From: Candidatus Hydrogenedens sp.
GTDB lineage: Bacteria; Hydrogenedentota; Hydrogenedentia; Hydrogenedentales; Hydrogenedentaceae
Reading direction: 5' to 3'
Length of the DNA: 10,000 nt
NCBI GenBank assembly: GCA_020216745.1
Contig: JAIWNQ010000020.1
Location: forward strand, 1-10,000
Notes under the pieces: model-generated
What the model was told of the DNA's origin: nothing
Seen by the model: the letters and a program-made list of their open reading frames with translations, nothing else
Databases searched by the model: none
Shown here: piece after piece, positions 1-8,000 of the stretch
Numbering within the stretch: the stretch's first letter is position 1
How the letters are laid out: each line of letters begins with the position of its first letter
Program-made: the position numbers and the translations under genes

Positions 1-64
1 GGAGGGGGTTTTAAGGTAGGATTTATCACCTTTTATTTTTTAGAAAATTTAGATAGTCAGATGG

Positions 65-93
65 ATTAAATAGTAACTCTTCTGTGTTAGAAT
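65..93 (+). promoter_or_regulatory. Weak candidate sigma-70-type promoter for the DUF1330 gene
   Basis: A TAGAAT hexamer at 88-93 matches five of six bases of the -10 consensus. With a 17-base spacer the -35 position is ATTAAA at 65-70, which matches only three of six bases of TTGACA. The spacing to the start codon at 136 leaves room for a short leader of about 35 bases. The whole stretch is AT-rich, so matches of this quality arise by chance. The call rests mainly on position, as the only plus-strand gene needs a promoter here. Confidence 0.25.
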
Positions 94-114
94 GTAATTA
101 AAAATACATTGTGA

Positions 115-154
115 ATGAACATAGGAGTCAAAACAATGAACGTTCATCATGAAC
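115..154. repeat. Cluster of ATGAAC/GTTCAT half-sites around the start codon
   Basis: The hexamer ATGAAC occurs at 115-120, 136-141 and 149-154, and its reverse complement GTTCAT lies at 142-147. The middle copies form a perfect 12-base palindrome at 136-147 that includes the start codon. GTTCAT at 142-147 and ATGAAC at 149-154 form a second inverted repeat with one base between them. The copy at 115-120 could pair with 142-147 in the mRNA, enclosing the ribosome binding site and start codon in a loop. It could be an operator or an mRNA structure, or partly a coincidence of coding sequence. No regulator is known. Confidence 0.35.
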
Positions 155-504
155 GAGAAAAGGAAAATTTGCGTGAACATGGAAAGGGTGGCAAAGATGT
201 AGAGAAGGCATATATTTTTCAAGCAGTGTGGTTTAAGAAACCGAATGGGGCATCAAGATATCGCTCTTACTTGGAAGCGGCAAATCCGATAGCGACGAAA
301 TACGGTGCTCATCGAATGGTTGGGTTAGTTCCGAGAGAAATTCTTCGTGGCGATTTTCATCCCGATTATTGTTGTATAATTGAATGGCCTTCTATAGAAC
401 ATTATTACCAATTTTTAAAAGACCCGCATTATCAAAGTATTGCGCCGATGAGGGAAGAGGCTATCGAAAAAGTGGTCGTGATTGACTGCCACCGTATAAG
501 TTAA
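136..504 (+). CDS. DUF1330-type dimeric alpha/beta-barrel protein
   Basis: This gene encodes a 122-residue protein. An earlier in-frame ATG at 115 exists, but the ATG at 136 has an AGGAG site at 123-127 with an 8-base spacer, so 136 is preferred. The first 20 or so residues are charged and look like an extension. The rest fits the DUF1330 ferredoxin-like fold: an initial strand (AYIFQAVWFK), a helix with YRSYLEAANPIATKYGAH, a middle strand ending CCIIEWPS, then a helix with the FLKDPHYQSIAPMREEA pattern and a last strand (VVVID). Members of this fold usually dimerise into a barrel; the substrate and reaction of DUF1330 proteins are mostly unknown, and none can be assigned here. There are no membrane segments or signal peptide. 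It is the only plus-strand gene, convergent with the aldehyde dehydrogenase gene 54 bases away, so it is not part of the neighbouring operon. Confidence 0.8.
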   Translation: MNVHHEREKENLREHGKGGKDVEKAYIFQAVWFKKPNGASRYRSYLEAANPIATKYGAHRMVGLVPREILRGDFHPDYCCIIEWPSIEHYYQFLKDPHYQSIAPMREEAIEKVVVIDCHRIS

Positions 505-513
505 TTTGGATAT

Positions 514-532
514 AAAGAGATTTCTCTTTTTT
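514..532 (+). terminator. Probable intrinsic terminator after the DUF1330 gene
   Basis: Ten bases after the TAA stop, AAAGAGA at 514-520 and TCTCTTT at 523-529 are perfect reverse complements, giving a 6-base stem with a 4-base loop. A run of T continues from 527 to 532. The stem is AT-rich and short, so it would be a modest terminator. It lies between two convergent genes and may also slow minus-strand transcripts of the ALDH gene, although on that strand the T-tract is poor. Confidence 0.5.
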
Positions 533-558
533 ATTTATTGTTATATGAAGTTAATTAT

Positions 559-1953
559 TTATTGCCATTGGGTTCGTAAGTGCATACTTTTTAATTGTGT
601 CAGTTGATAGTAGCCGTAATGGGAAAGAGAGGCACCTCTTCCAGTATCCTTAACCCCTGTCCAAGGAAGAGCAGGGTCTAAGTAATCACAACGGTTCATA
701 TAAAAAGTACCAGTTTCAACCCGTTCACCAATACGTTTTGCTCTTTCGAAATCAGAGGTCCAAATAGATGCAGTTAATCCATACGGGCTGTCATTCATAT
801 AAGTAATGGCTTCTTCATCACCAGAGACAGGTAAAATTCCAATAACTGTTCCAAAACTCTCTTCTTGCATGAGAGATGATTTTTGAGGGGCATTCGCAAC
901 GACAGCTGGAGCAAAGAACCATCCATGATTAGGCGTTTCAAACTCTGAGGGGCTCACCACTAACGTTCCGCCCATAGCAACCGCTTCTTCTACTTGCTTT
1001 TTCAGAAACTCACGTGCTGAAGAGACGGCAAGAGGTCCTATTGTTGTTTCTTTCTGCATGGGGTCACCCAATTTATATTGTCGGGTTAGTTCTACAAATG
1101 CTTCTACAAATTTCTCATAGATAGGTTTTTCCACATAAATTCGTTCCACTGCACAGCAGGATTGTCCTGCATTATAAAAAGCCCCATCAACACAGTTAGC
1201 TACTGCAAAATCGAAGGGTGCATCGGCACAAACATAAGCTGGGTCTTTCCCTCCTAATTCCAAACCTTGATTGATGAATCGGGTAGACGCACTTTGAACA
1301 ATTTCGTGTCCGCCTCGTACGGAACCAGTAAACGAAACGAAGCCTATCTTTGGATGTTTTATCACAGCATCAACGACCTGATGGTCTGCAATTAAATCTT
1401 GAATCAACCCTTCTGGTGCTCCTGCCTTCTCAAAACATTCAACAAATGCTTTTCCACAGAGAGGTGTTAGCCGTGCATGTTTTACTATCACAGCATTACC
1501 AGCCATAATAGCTGGCACAATGACATTAACAGCAATAAGTAAAGGATAATTCCATGCGGAAATATCAAGAACCACGCCAATAGGTTCATGACGAATATAG
1601 CGAACGAAACCAGGCTTTTCAGGCAAATATTCATCTGCTAATGTTTTCCCAGCAATTCCTATCATATATTGTGCTCGGTCTAACATGGTGTTGACCTCAT
1701 TTTGGGATTGCCATAGCGGTTTGCCCATTTGTTCCGTAATTTCACGGGCTATTTTGTCGCGTGATTTCTCAAATTCCTCCATAAACCGTAAACATAGTTG
1801 TTTACGTGTTTCTATCGATGTACATTTCCAATCCTGATAGGCTTTATGTGCTTTTTCAACTTTTGCTATGGCTTCTTCCATAGTATCCATTGGAAAGGAA
1901 TACATTTCTTTTTCCGTATATGGATTAATAACTTTTAATTCTTTCCTTATCAT
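559..1953 (-). CDS. NAD(P)-dependent aldehyde dehydrogenase, uncharacterised subgroup
   Basis: This 464-residue protein is a complete ALDH-superfamily enzyme, expected to oxidise an aldehyde to a carboxylic acid with NAD(P)+ in the cytoplasm. Visible landmarks in order are WNYP at 134-137 with the oxyanion-hole Asn135, the cofactor-binding lysine region VKHA around Lys158, FTGS at 208-211, LELGG with the general-base Glu232, GQSCC with catalytic Cys266 next to a second Cys267, and EESFG with Glu365. The usual FGPV motif reads FGTV here. The QSCC active site and the C-terminal NRCDYLDPALPWTGVKDTGR block (420-439) recall, from memory, a group of uncharacterised ALDHs rather than betaine-aldehyde or GabD-type enzymes, so I name no substrate. 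The ATG at 1953 is preceded by AAAGGAG at 1961-1967. The gene lies 64 bases downstream of the carbonic anhydrase gene and is probably co-transcribed with it. Confidence 0.93.
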   Translation of the reverse strand: MIRKELKVINPYTEKEMYSFPMDTMEEAIAKVEKAHKAYQDWKCTSIETRKQLCLRFMEEFEKSRDKIAREITEQMGKPLWQSQNEVNTMLDRAQYMIGIAGKTLADEYLPEKPGFVRYIRHEPIGVVLDISAWNYPLLIAVNVIVPAIMAGNAVIVKHARLTPLCGKAFVECFEKAGAPEGLIQDLIADHQVVDAVIKHPKIGFVSFTGSVRGGHEIVQSASTRFINQGLELGGKDPAYVCADAPFDFAVANCVDGAFYNAGQSCCAVERIYVEKPIYEKFVEAFVELTRQYKLGDPMQKETTIGPLAVSSAREFLKKQVEEAVAMGGTLVVSPSEFETPNHGWFFAPAVVANAPQKSSLMQEESFGTVIGILPVSGDEEAITYMNDSPYGLTASIWTSDFERAKRIGERVETGTFYMNRCDYLDPALPWTGVKDTGRGASLSHYGYYQLTQLKSMHLRTQWQ

Positions 1954-2017
1954 TTTTATACTCCTTTTAGAATTTGGATTTTATTTTATAAAAGCAAGAA
2001 AATTTATAAATTGCTGA

Positions 2018-2683
2018 TTATTCTATTTGAAAAACCCTGCCTGTTTCTAATTCATAATACACAGGAATAATTTTTATTGCCTTTACTTTTTCCACTTCTG
2101 CAATTGCAGGGCTTTGTGTTCTTATCTGTTGAATAATGTGCCTTGTCTGTTCACGAGCACATAGATTAATTATTTCTTGTCGTGATAAGGTAGGTCCTAA
2201 TTTTTCTAACATTGATTGAACTACGGGGGATAGTAGGTCAAATAATTTGTATATATTTGTATTTTCTTCATGCGTATGAGTAGATGCGGTTCCTGCTTCA
2301 TTTTTTAAAGCGTCCACAACCGCTGTAATGGCACCGCATTGGCTGTGTGCCATTACTAACAGTAATGGTGTATTAACATGGAGCACACCATATTCAATAC
2401 TTGCAAGAGCAATATCACTAAGCACGTTTCCCGCTAACCGCACTACGAATAAATCCATAATTCCACAATCAAAAATAATCTCAGGGGGAACCCGAGAATC
2501 AGAACAAGATAAGACCGTTGCAATTGCATAATCAGCTTGTGATACCTGAGAAGAAAGAACTCTACGTTCAGGGTCGGAATGAGGTCGTTGTAATGTTCCT
2601 TCTATAAATCGCTGGTTCCCTTCTAATAACTGTTTTAATACTTCATCTGGTTCCGGCTTTAACATAGATAAATGATGATTCAT
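2018..2683 (-). CDS. Beta-class carbonic anhydrase
   Basis: This 221-residue zinc enzyme interconverts CO2 and bicarbonate. The beta-class signature is complete: CSDSR at 60-64 supplies zinc ligand Cys60 and the Asp62-Arg64 pair, and HSQC at 113-116 supplies zinc ligands His113 and Cys116. The flanking LFVVRLAGNV (78-87) and the N-terminal LLEGNQRFIEG helix region are also typical. Length is normal for bacterial members. There is no signal peptide or membrane segment, so it should be cytoplasmic. Residues 130-145 form a His/Glu/Thr-rich loop of no clear meaning. The ATG at 2683 has AAAGGAG at 2689-2695, 5 bases away. It follows the epimerase gene after 142 bases and precedes the ALDH gene by 64. 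A role in supplying bicarbonate for carboxylations is general knowledge of the family, not shown by this neighbourhood. Confidence 0.95.
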   Translation of the reverse strand: MNHHLSMLKPEPDEVLKQLLEGNQRFIEGTLQRPHSDPERRVLSSQVSQADYAIATVLSCSDSRVPPEIIFDCGIMDLFVVRLAGNVLSDIALASIEYGVLHVNTPLLLVMAHSQCGAITAVVDALKNEAGTASTHTHEENTNIYKLFDLLSPVVQSMLEKLGPTLSRQEIINLCAREQTRHIIQQIRTQSPAIAEVEKVKAIKIIPVYYELETGRVFQIE

Positions 2684-2708
2684 AATGGCTCCTTTACTTT
2701 TGAAATAT

Positions 2709-2825
2709 ATAATACAAAAATTCAGCTTAAATTTTAGAATTGATATTAAAACCTTTACTCAAGTTCCTTTTTATCAAAACCCTTATACATACTTGAATTC
2801 AAGAGATTTTACCCATAATTCTTTA
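2709..2825 (-). promoter_or_regulatory. Intergenic region upstream of carbonic anhydrase with a weak promoter candidate
   Basis: This is most of the longest gap in the minus-strand series. On the minus strand TATTAT at 2714-2709 is a reasonable -10 hexamer about 26 bases before the carbonic anhydrase start, but no good -35 lies at the right distance. The gap also holds the 12-base palindrome listed separately. The gap length is the main reason for expecting a promoter here. I see no clear intrinsic terminator for the epimerase gene. Confidence 0.25.
2792..2803. repeat. 12-base perfect palindrome between epimerase and carbonic anhydrase genes
   Basis: CTTGAATTCAAG reads the same on both strands and lies 23 bases past the stop of the epimerase gene. 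As RNA it could form only a 4-base stem with an AAUU loop, and no T-run follows on the minus strand, so it is a poor terminator. It might be a protein-binding site or a chance palindrome in AT-rich DNA. Confidence 0.3.
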
Positions 2826-3893
2826 TTAAAAGAGGATACCTTTTAATATGTATTGATTTGAAGAAAGCCAGTTTGCAGTATCTAACAAGGTCTGTTCAAG
2901 TGAACAAATAGGTTTCCATGGGGTTACTGATTGGATAAGTGACGCATCTGTTATGTAGTAGGGAATATCGCCAGGGCGAGTGTTAGGGTCGGGATGAATA
3001 GGTATTTTATGATTTGTAATATCTTGACACAGTTTTGTTAATTCAAGAAGAGAGAAACTTCGTTCGATACCTCCTCCAATATTGAATTTCGTTTGATTTA
3101 GTTTTTCATAATTTTTAAGTTGCCATAGGATAAGGTTACATAGGTCTTTAATATCTATTAAATCGCGAACTTGTTTCCCTGTTCCACCAAAGCCGATATA
3201 AGACAATGGCTTTTCAGCAATATGATGGGCGAGCCATAAAGCGACAATACCCTGGTCAATACGTCCCATTTGCCATGGTCCAGCAATAATGCCACAACGA
3301 TTGATAATTATAGGGAGGGAATACATAGCGTTATATTCTTCAGCAATAAGTTCAACGGCGAGTTTGGTTGCTCCATAAAGTGTTCGCAAGCCATCTAATG
3401 GAAATAGTTCTGAAATACCCTTGTGAGATAAACCCACAGGGAGTTTCTCATTGAAATCGGGTTGGTATCGTGTTTCAGTTTCCTGAAGAGGTAGTTCGTT
3501 TAGTTTTGTATATGGATATACACGGCTGGTTGATAGAAACATAAACTTAGTGCCTGTCTTCTTTGCCCAGTTCAAGCAATGGAGTGCTCCAGTAAGATTG
3601 GAGTGAAGAACGTATGTAGGCGTAGATACATATCCTGCAAGGACAGAAGGCTCTGCACTACATTCAATTATCCAATCACACGGTGGAATGTTTTTAATGT
3701 CAGACTCATTACGAATATCCCCATGAATGAACTCTATACGTTTCTCATATAGTCTTGGTAAATTTAATTCTGAACCCCGGCGATGTAAATTGTCGAAAGC
3801 AATAACATGTGTATCTGTTAAACTTTCTTTGAGAAATATTGCTAAATTGGCTCCTACAAAACCAGACCCACCTGTGATTAAAATTCTTTTCAT
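2826..3893 (-). CDS. Extended-SDR NAD-dependent nucleotide-sugar epimerase/dehydratase
   Basis: This 355-residue protein has a Rossmann-type GGSGFVG motif at 8-14 and Asp34 near the end of the second strand, as in NAD-preferring enzymes. The catalytic set is Thr122 (in STSRVYP, 121-127), Tyr173 and Lys177 (YGATK). IIECSAEPSVLAGY (75-88), the NRCGIIAGPWQMG stretch (198-210) and GFGGTGKQVRDL (234-245) resemble the CDP-paratose/tyvelose 2-epimerase side of the family, and RPGDIPYY (306-313) is typical of sugar-nucleotide SDRs. The exact substrate cannot be read from sequence; UDP-, CDP- or GDP-sugars are all possible. The ATG at 3893 has AAAGGA at 3901-3906. It lies 54 bases downstream of the glycosyltransferase gene, so the pair probably makes and transfers a modified sugar for a surface glycan or glycolipid. 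Annotation as a general epimerase is safe, as a paratose epimerase not. Confidence 0.9.
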   Translation of the reverse strand: MKRILITGGSGFVGANLAIFLKESLTDTHVIAFDNLHRRGSELNLPRLYEKRIEFIHGDIRNESDIKNIPPCDWIIECSAEPSVLAGYVSTPTYVLHSNLTGALHCLNWAKKTGTKFMFLSTSRVYPYTKLNELPLQETETRYQPDFNEKLPVGLSHKGISELFPLDGLRTLYGATKLAVELIAEEYNAMYSLPIIINRCGIIAGPWQMGRIDQGIVALWLAHHIAEKPLSYIGFGGTGKQVRDLIDIKDLCNLILWQLKNYEKLNQTKFNIGGGIERSFSLLELTKLCQDITNHKIPIHPDPNTRPGDIPYYITDASLIQSVTPWKPICSLEQTLLDTANWLSSNQYILKGILF

Positions 3894-3947
3894 TTATGTT
3901 TCCTTTGCAATGATTTTTTATATCATAGATTGGGAAGATGCTTTATT

Positions 3948-5078
3948 TCATATTTTTAAACAATTTTCATAAATCTCCGAAACTTTTTCTGCTTGATATT
4001 GAGGAGAGAATTGTTGAATGGCTTTATTTCGGGCATTTTTACCTAATTCTTTTCGATATCCCTCATGTTCGCAAAGAGTACGAATAGCCTGATATAGTTC
4101 CTCAACAGTATCGTTAACGATAAGTCCCTGTTTCTGATGTTCAACCAGTTCAGGGAGTATCCCCGTTTTCGTGGTAATAACTGGCTTACCCATCGCCATA
4201 TATTCACGCACCGTTCGACATGTGCCATCGGTTCCTGGGACGAGATATATGCAAATATCTAATATATTTAACATAGCGACATAATCGTCGTTGTTCAAAT
4301 ACCCCGTGAAAATGACTTGTGATTCCAATTCCAACTCTTTTACAGGCTTAAAAGCGACTTCATCCTGTCGAGTACCCCTACCTACAATTACGAGGTACAA
4401 GGGCCAGCCTTCCTGAATAAGTGAATGAATCGCTGAAAACAATAAATGGTACTTACGATGGGGTTGTAATCGTGCCACGATACCTAAGACAATAGCATTG
4501 TCAGGCATATTTAACTTTATTTTAGGTAGCATTCGATTGGGATTAAATCGTTGCAAATCGATAGCAAGTGGAATAATAGGGCACCGCTCATCTGTGCGGT
4601 GAAATCGTTCCATATCGTTTTTTTGGGCGAGACGAGAAGGTTCAAGAATGTAATGTGTTTTAGTCACATATTTTTTCATCTTTTCGGGGAGTCCTTCACC
4701 ATAGTAATTGGAACGAATGAGAAACTGGCTTGTCTTTACTTCTGTAGCGATTCTGTGGTCATTATCTAAATGGCAGTGTATTATTTTATATTCTTTTTCC
4801 TGAACCCATTTCACGAGATTTTTGCGGTCGAGAAAATCTTTGATAGGGTGTTTATGTTTTGACATGTAAAAAGATGAAAGTGTTGGGATATTCTCCTGTA
4901 AAGCAGTTTCATATACTCGGTTATATTTATTTTTGGGAACCCCTTTTACACTGCATATAAAGTCAATATCCCAACCCAATTCGCGTAGGTTTTTAATAAG
5001 CGTTAATGCTGGTTCCGCAGGTCCAGTCCAACGATGGTTACTGAACACATGGAGAATTTTAGGTTTTGATGGTTTCAT
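3948..5078 (-). CDS. GT4-family (GT-B fold) glycosyltransferase
   Basis: This protein has 376 residues counted from the ATG at 5078. The N-terminal domain opens with ILHVFSNHRWTGPAEPALTL, where TGPAE stands in place of the usual GGAE-type loop. The C-terminal nucleotide-sugar domain has GIVARLQPHRKYHLL around 199-213, LVIVGRG, FTGYLNNDDYVAML, and the DGTCRTVREYMAMGKPVI stretch. The EX7E motif is present as Asp284-x7-Glu292, with Asp in the first position. The longest reading frame begins at a TTG at 5102 inside smc, but the ATG at 5078 lies 7 bases after the smc TAA. Neither has a good ribosome binding site, which suggests translational coupling to smc; I chose the ATG. There is no signal peptide or membrane helix, so it should act at the cytoplasmic side of the membrane. 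It probably transfers a sugar made by, or related to the product of, the downstream epimerase. Donor and acceptor are unknown. Confidence 0.9.
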   Translation of the reverse strand: MKPSKPKILHVFSNHRWTGPAEPALTLIKNLRELGWDIDFICSVKGVPKNKYNRVYETALQENIPTLSSFYMSKHKHPIKDFLDRKNLVKWVQEKEYKIIHCHLDNDHRIATEVKTSQFLIRSNYYGEGLPEKMKKYVTKTHYILEPSRLAQKNDMERFHRTDERCPIIPLAIDLQRFNPNRMLPKIKLNMPDNAIVLGIVARLQPHRKYHLLFSAIHSLIQEGWPLYLVIVGRGTRQDEVAFKPVKELELESQVIFTGYLNNDDYVAMLNILDICIYLVPGTDGTCRTVREYMAMGKPVITTKTGILPELVEHQKQGLIVNDTVEELYQAIRTLCEHEGYRKELGKNARNKAIQQFSPQYQAEKVSEIYENCLKI

Positions 5079-5085
5079 TGGAAAT

Positions 5086-8000
5086 TTACGAGGTGGCTTC
5101 AACCAGTTCTTTTAATTTTATTGATACAATTTCAGAAACACCGCGTTCCTGCTGAGTGATTCCGATAATAGCATCAGCACAAGCCATTGTCTGTTTATTA
5201 TGCGTAATGATAATGAACTGAGAACTATGGGTAAATTCTTTCACAATTTCAAGGAAACGACTGATATTTGTGTCATCCAATGGGGCATCAACCTCGTCAA
5301 GGATACAAAATGGGCTGGGTTTCGTTTTGAATATGGCAAACAATAAAGCGATAGCGGTAAGTGCTTGTTCTCCACCTGAAAGTTGATGTATAGACTGCGG
5401 TTTCTTTCCTGGTGGACGTGCCTCAATTTCGATGCCTGATTCCAATGGGTCATTCTCATCTATCAAATAAATACGGGCATGACCACCATTAAACAATCTT
5501 CGGAAAAATTCCTTAAAATGTTCGCCGACCTCTTTAAATGTCTGTGTGAACATTATAAGAACAGTTTCATCAATCCGACGTATTACTTCTTGTAATTTCT
5601 CTCGTGCTTGATTTAAATCTTTCTGTTGGGATATTAAAAACTCATATCGTTTTGATTGTTCTTCATATTCCTCCACTGCCATCGGATTTACGGTTCCCAA
5701 ACGTTGAATTTGTTGCCGAATTTGTTCTATCTGCTGTTCTCGTTCTGTTTCATCCCATTCATCACTCCCAACATCCGTAGAGGATAACATATCCAGTTCT
5801 AATTGATACTCTTCTAATATCCGTTGGCGAAGGAATTGAGCCTGTTGATTTATTTGTGAGAGTTCCAGTTCTAACTGGTGTAATTCTTCCTGATTCTTTT
5901 GAAGTTCAGCATGTAAATCCTTAATTGTTCTGGAAACCTGCTCAAAATTCTGGATGTGGTTTTGGTATTGTTCCTGTATTTGAACCAATTCCTGTTGGGC
6001 TACCTGACGGGTTTCGCTTAATTGAGTTAATTGTGCCCTTGTGTCGGCTATCTTTTCTTGAACCAACTTGATTTCGTTTGTTAAATTTTGGGTTTGTTTT
6101 GATGATTCATCGGAGGTTGTTTCCACATTTGATGTCTCTTGAGCCAATCGGGCAAGGTTATTATCAACTTCTTGTAACTGAGAGGTAAGCTCGGTAGCAT
6201 GGACAAGCAAATTAGTTATTCGTTGTCTGATGCGCTCCAACCCATTACGATACTGGTTTAATTCTTGTTGTTGCTGGTCAATTTCACTCTTTAATTGCGT
6301 ATCATCCTTTATAATCAAATGTGCTTCCTGGTCTGTTTTAGTCACTTCAGCGTTGATTTTTGACGCTTCATTTTCTAAGTCATTAATTGATGCGGATAAC
6401 TGCGTGATGAGGCTCGAAATTTGTTCTTGCTGTGCAACAAGACGGGCTCGTTCAATTTGTATCTGTTGAATTTGCAGTGACCAATTATTTTGTTCGTCTT
6501 GTAAAGCCCGTATTTGTTGTTTTAAAAGTTCTAATTGCTCATTATATTGTTTTATATGTTCTGCTGTTTCTTGGATGTGTTGATTTGTAGTGGCTTGCTG
6601 TTGTTCTAATTCCTCGATTTCAGAGACACGAGTTAGAAGGCCACGTGCCTCTTGTTTCGTTCTACCGCCTGTAACTGCACCAGATTGATTAATAATTTCC
6701 CCTTCCATCGTTACCAATTTTGGATATTGCTGGTAGGTTCGTGCAATTTGGATAGCATCATCAATGGTCTGCACCAGATAGGTATTGTAAAGTAAATATT
6801 GCAGTGCAGGTATAATTGGAGTATCAACATGAACAAAATCTATTGCTGGGCCAATAACTCCTGGATGTGGGTCTAATTCAGGGTAGGATGGGGTTGTGCT
6901 GGGTCGAAGAGTATCAAGCGGTAAAAAGGTAACCCGACCTGCCCAATGTTCTTTCAGAAATGCAATGGCTATCTTTGCGGAGTCTGCTGTTTGGACAACT
7001 ATATTATTAATATTTCCACCCAACGCGGATTCAATGGCTAATTCGTAACCACGTTCTGTGCGGATTAAGTCGCCAATGGGTCCTAAAATGTGTTCACCGC
7101 CTAAAAGTCCCTCATTTTTTGCATTCATTACCGCTCGAACACCACTGGCAAAACCTTCATACCTCTCACGAAGTTCGTTTAAGGAATGAAGTCGTGCTTC
7201 TATTCTACTTATACGTTCTCTTAATTGCTGATGTTTTTCCTCTGCTTGCTGAATCCTTTTCTCGGTCTCTGAAAGTTCGAATTGGACTTGTTCTGTTTTT
7301 TTAATCAGTTCTTTTATATGGACTTGCTTCTTCTGGATTTCCATATCCAGTTGTTGTTTCTGCTGTTCCAAATCATTACGTGTCTTTTCATGTGTCTGAA
7401 TTGTTTCTTGTATTTCTGCAATGTGTTTTTGTATTGACTGTTGTTGAGATTGTAGTATCTGAATTCGAGACTGAATTTGATTTTTAGAATTGATATGGTC
7501 AATAAGAAATTGCTGTTTTTTGGTTAATTCCAATTCTGTTTGTTGAATCTGTTTTAATTGTTTTTCTTCTTCCTTTTTGGTTGATTCTAACGTATTCCCC
7601 AATTCTTTAATTTGATTGGACAACTCTATTTTTTTCTGTTCTAATTGAACAATTTCGTTTTTTATCTCCTGCAAACGAAATGATAGGTGTTGTTTTTCCT
7701 GTTCCGTTTCTTTCTTGCGGAGTGATAAGTATTCTAACTCACGTTGATGCAAGCCCAACTGTGATTCAAGGTGTTCTAAGTTCGTTTCCAAATTATGAAA
7801 CTGTTCTCGTTTCTCTGAGAGAAGTTTTTCAATTTCAGAACGTTTGAGGTAATTCTGTTCTTCTTCCGTTTCTAATTTTGTTTGTAGATTTACCTTTTCA
7901 TGGTAGTTTCTCTTTTTCTCATTTAATTCGTGTCGCAGGTCGTGGATTTTTTCCTGTAGCGTATTGAACAAAAACCAGGCATTACGCACCTCGAACTCTT

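Noticed and set aside
13..42. AAGGT...ACCTT hairpin followed by a T-rich run, as a terminator for a gene left of the window
   Set aside because: The stem is only five pairs with a 10-base loop and the T-run is interrupted. No gene end is visible before it.
1..69. Open plus-strand frame from the window edge ending at TAA 67-69, as a possible C-terminal fragment of an upstream gene
   Set aside because: Only 22 codons, no recognisable motif, and the AT-rich phenylalanine-heavy translation looks random. A coding end cannot be excluded but not supported either.
115..135. Earlier ATG start for the DUF1330 gene, adding seven residues
   Set aside because: No ribosome binding site at a fitting distance, and the AGGAG at 123-127 serves the ATG at 136.
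1984..2012. Two AT-only palindromes (TTTTATAAAA and AATTTATAAATT) between carbonic anhydrase and ALDH as a terminator
   Set aside because: The possible stem is entirely A-U pairs and lacks a clean T-run, so it would hardly terminate. Short AT palindromes are expected in such DNA.
5079..5102. TTG start for the glycosyltransferase inside smc
   Set aside because: Rare start codon, no Shine-Dalgarno, and the extra eight residues are not part of the GT fold. The ATG at 5078 fits coupling to the smc stop better.
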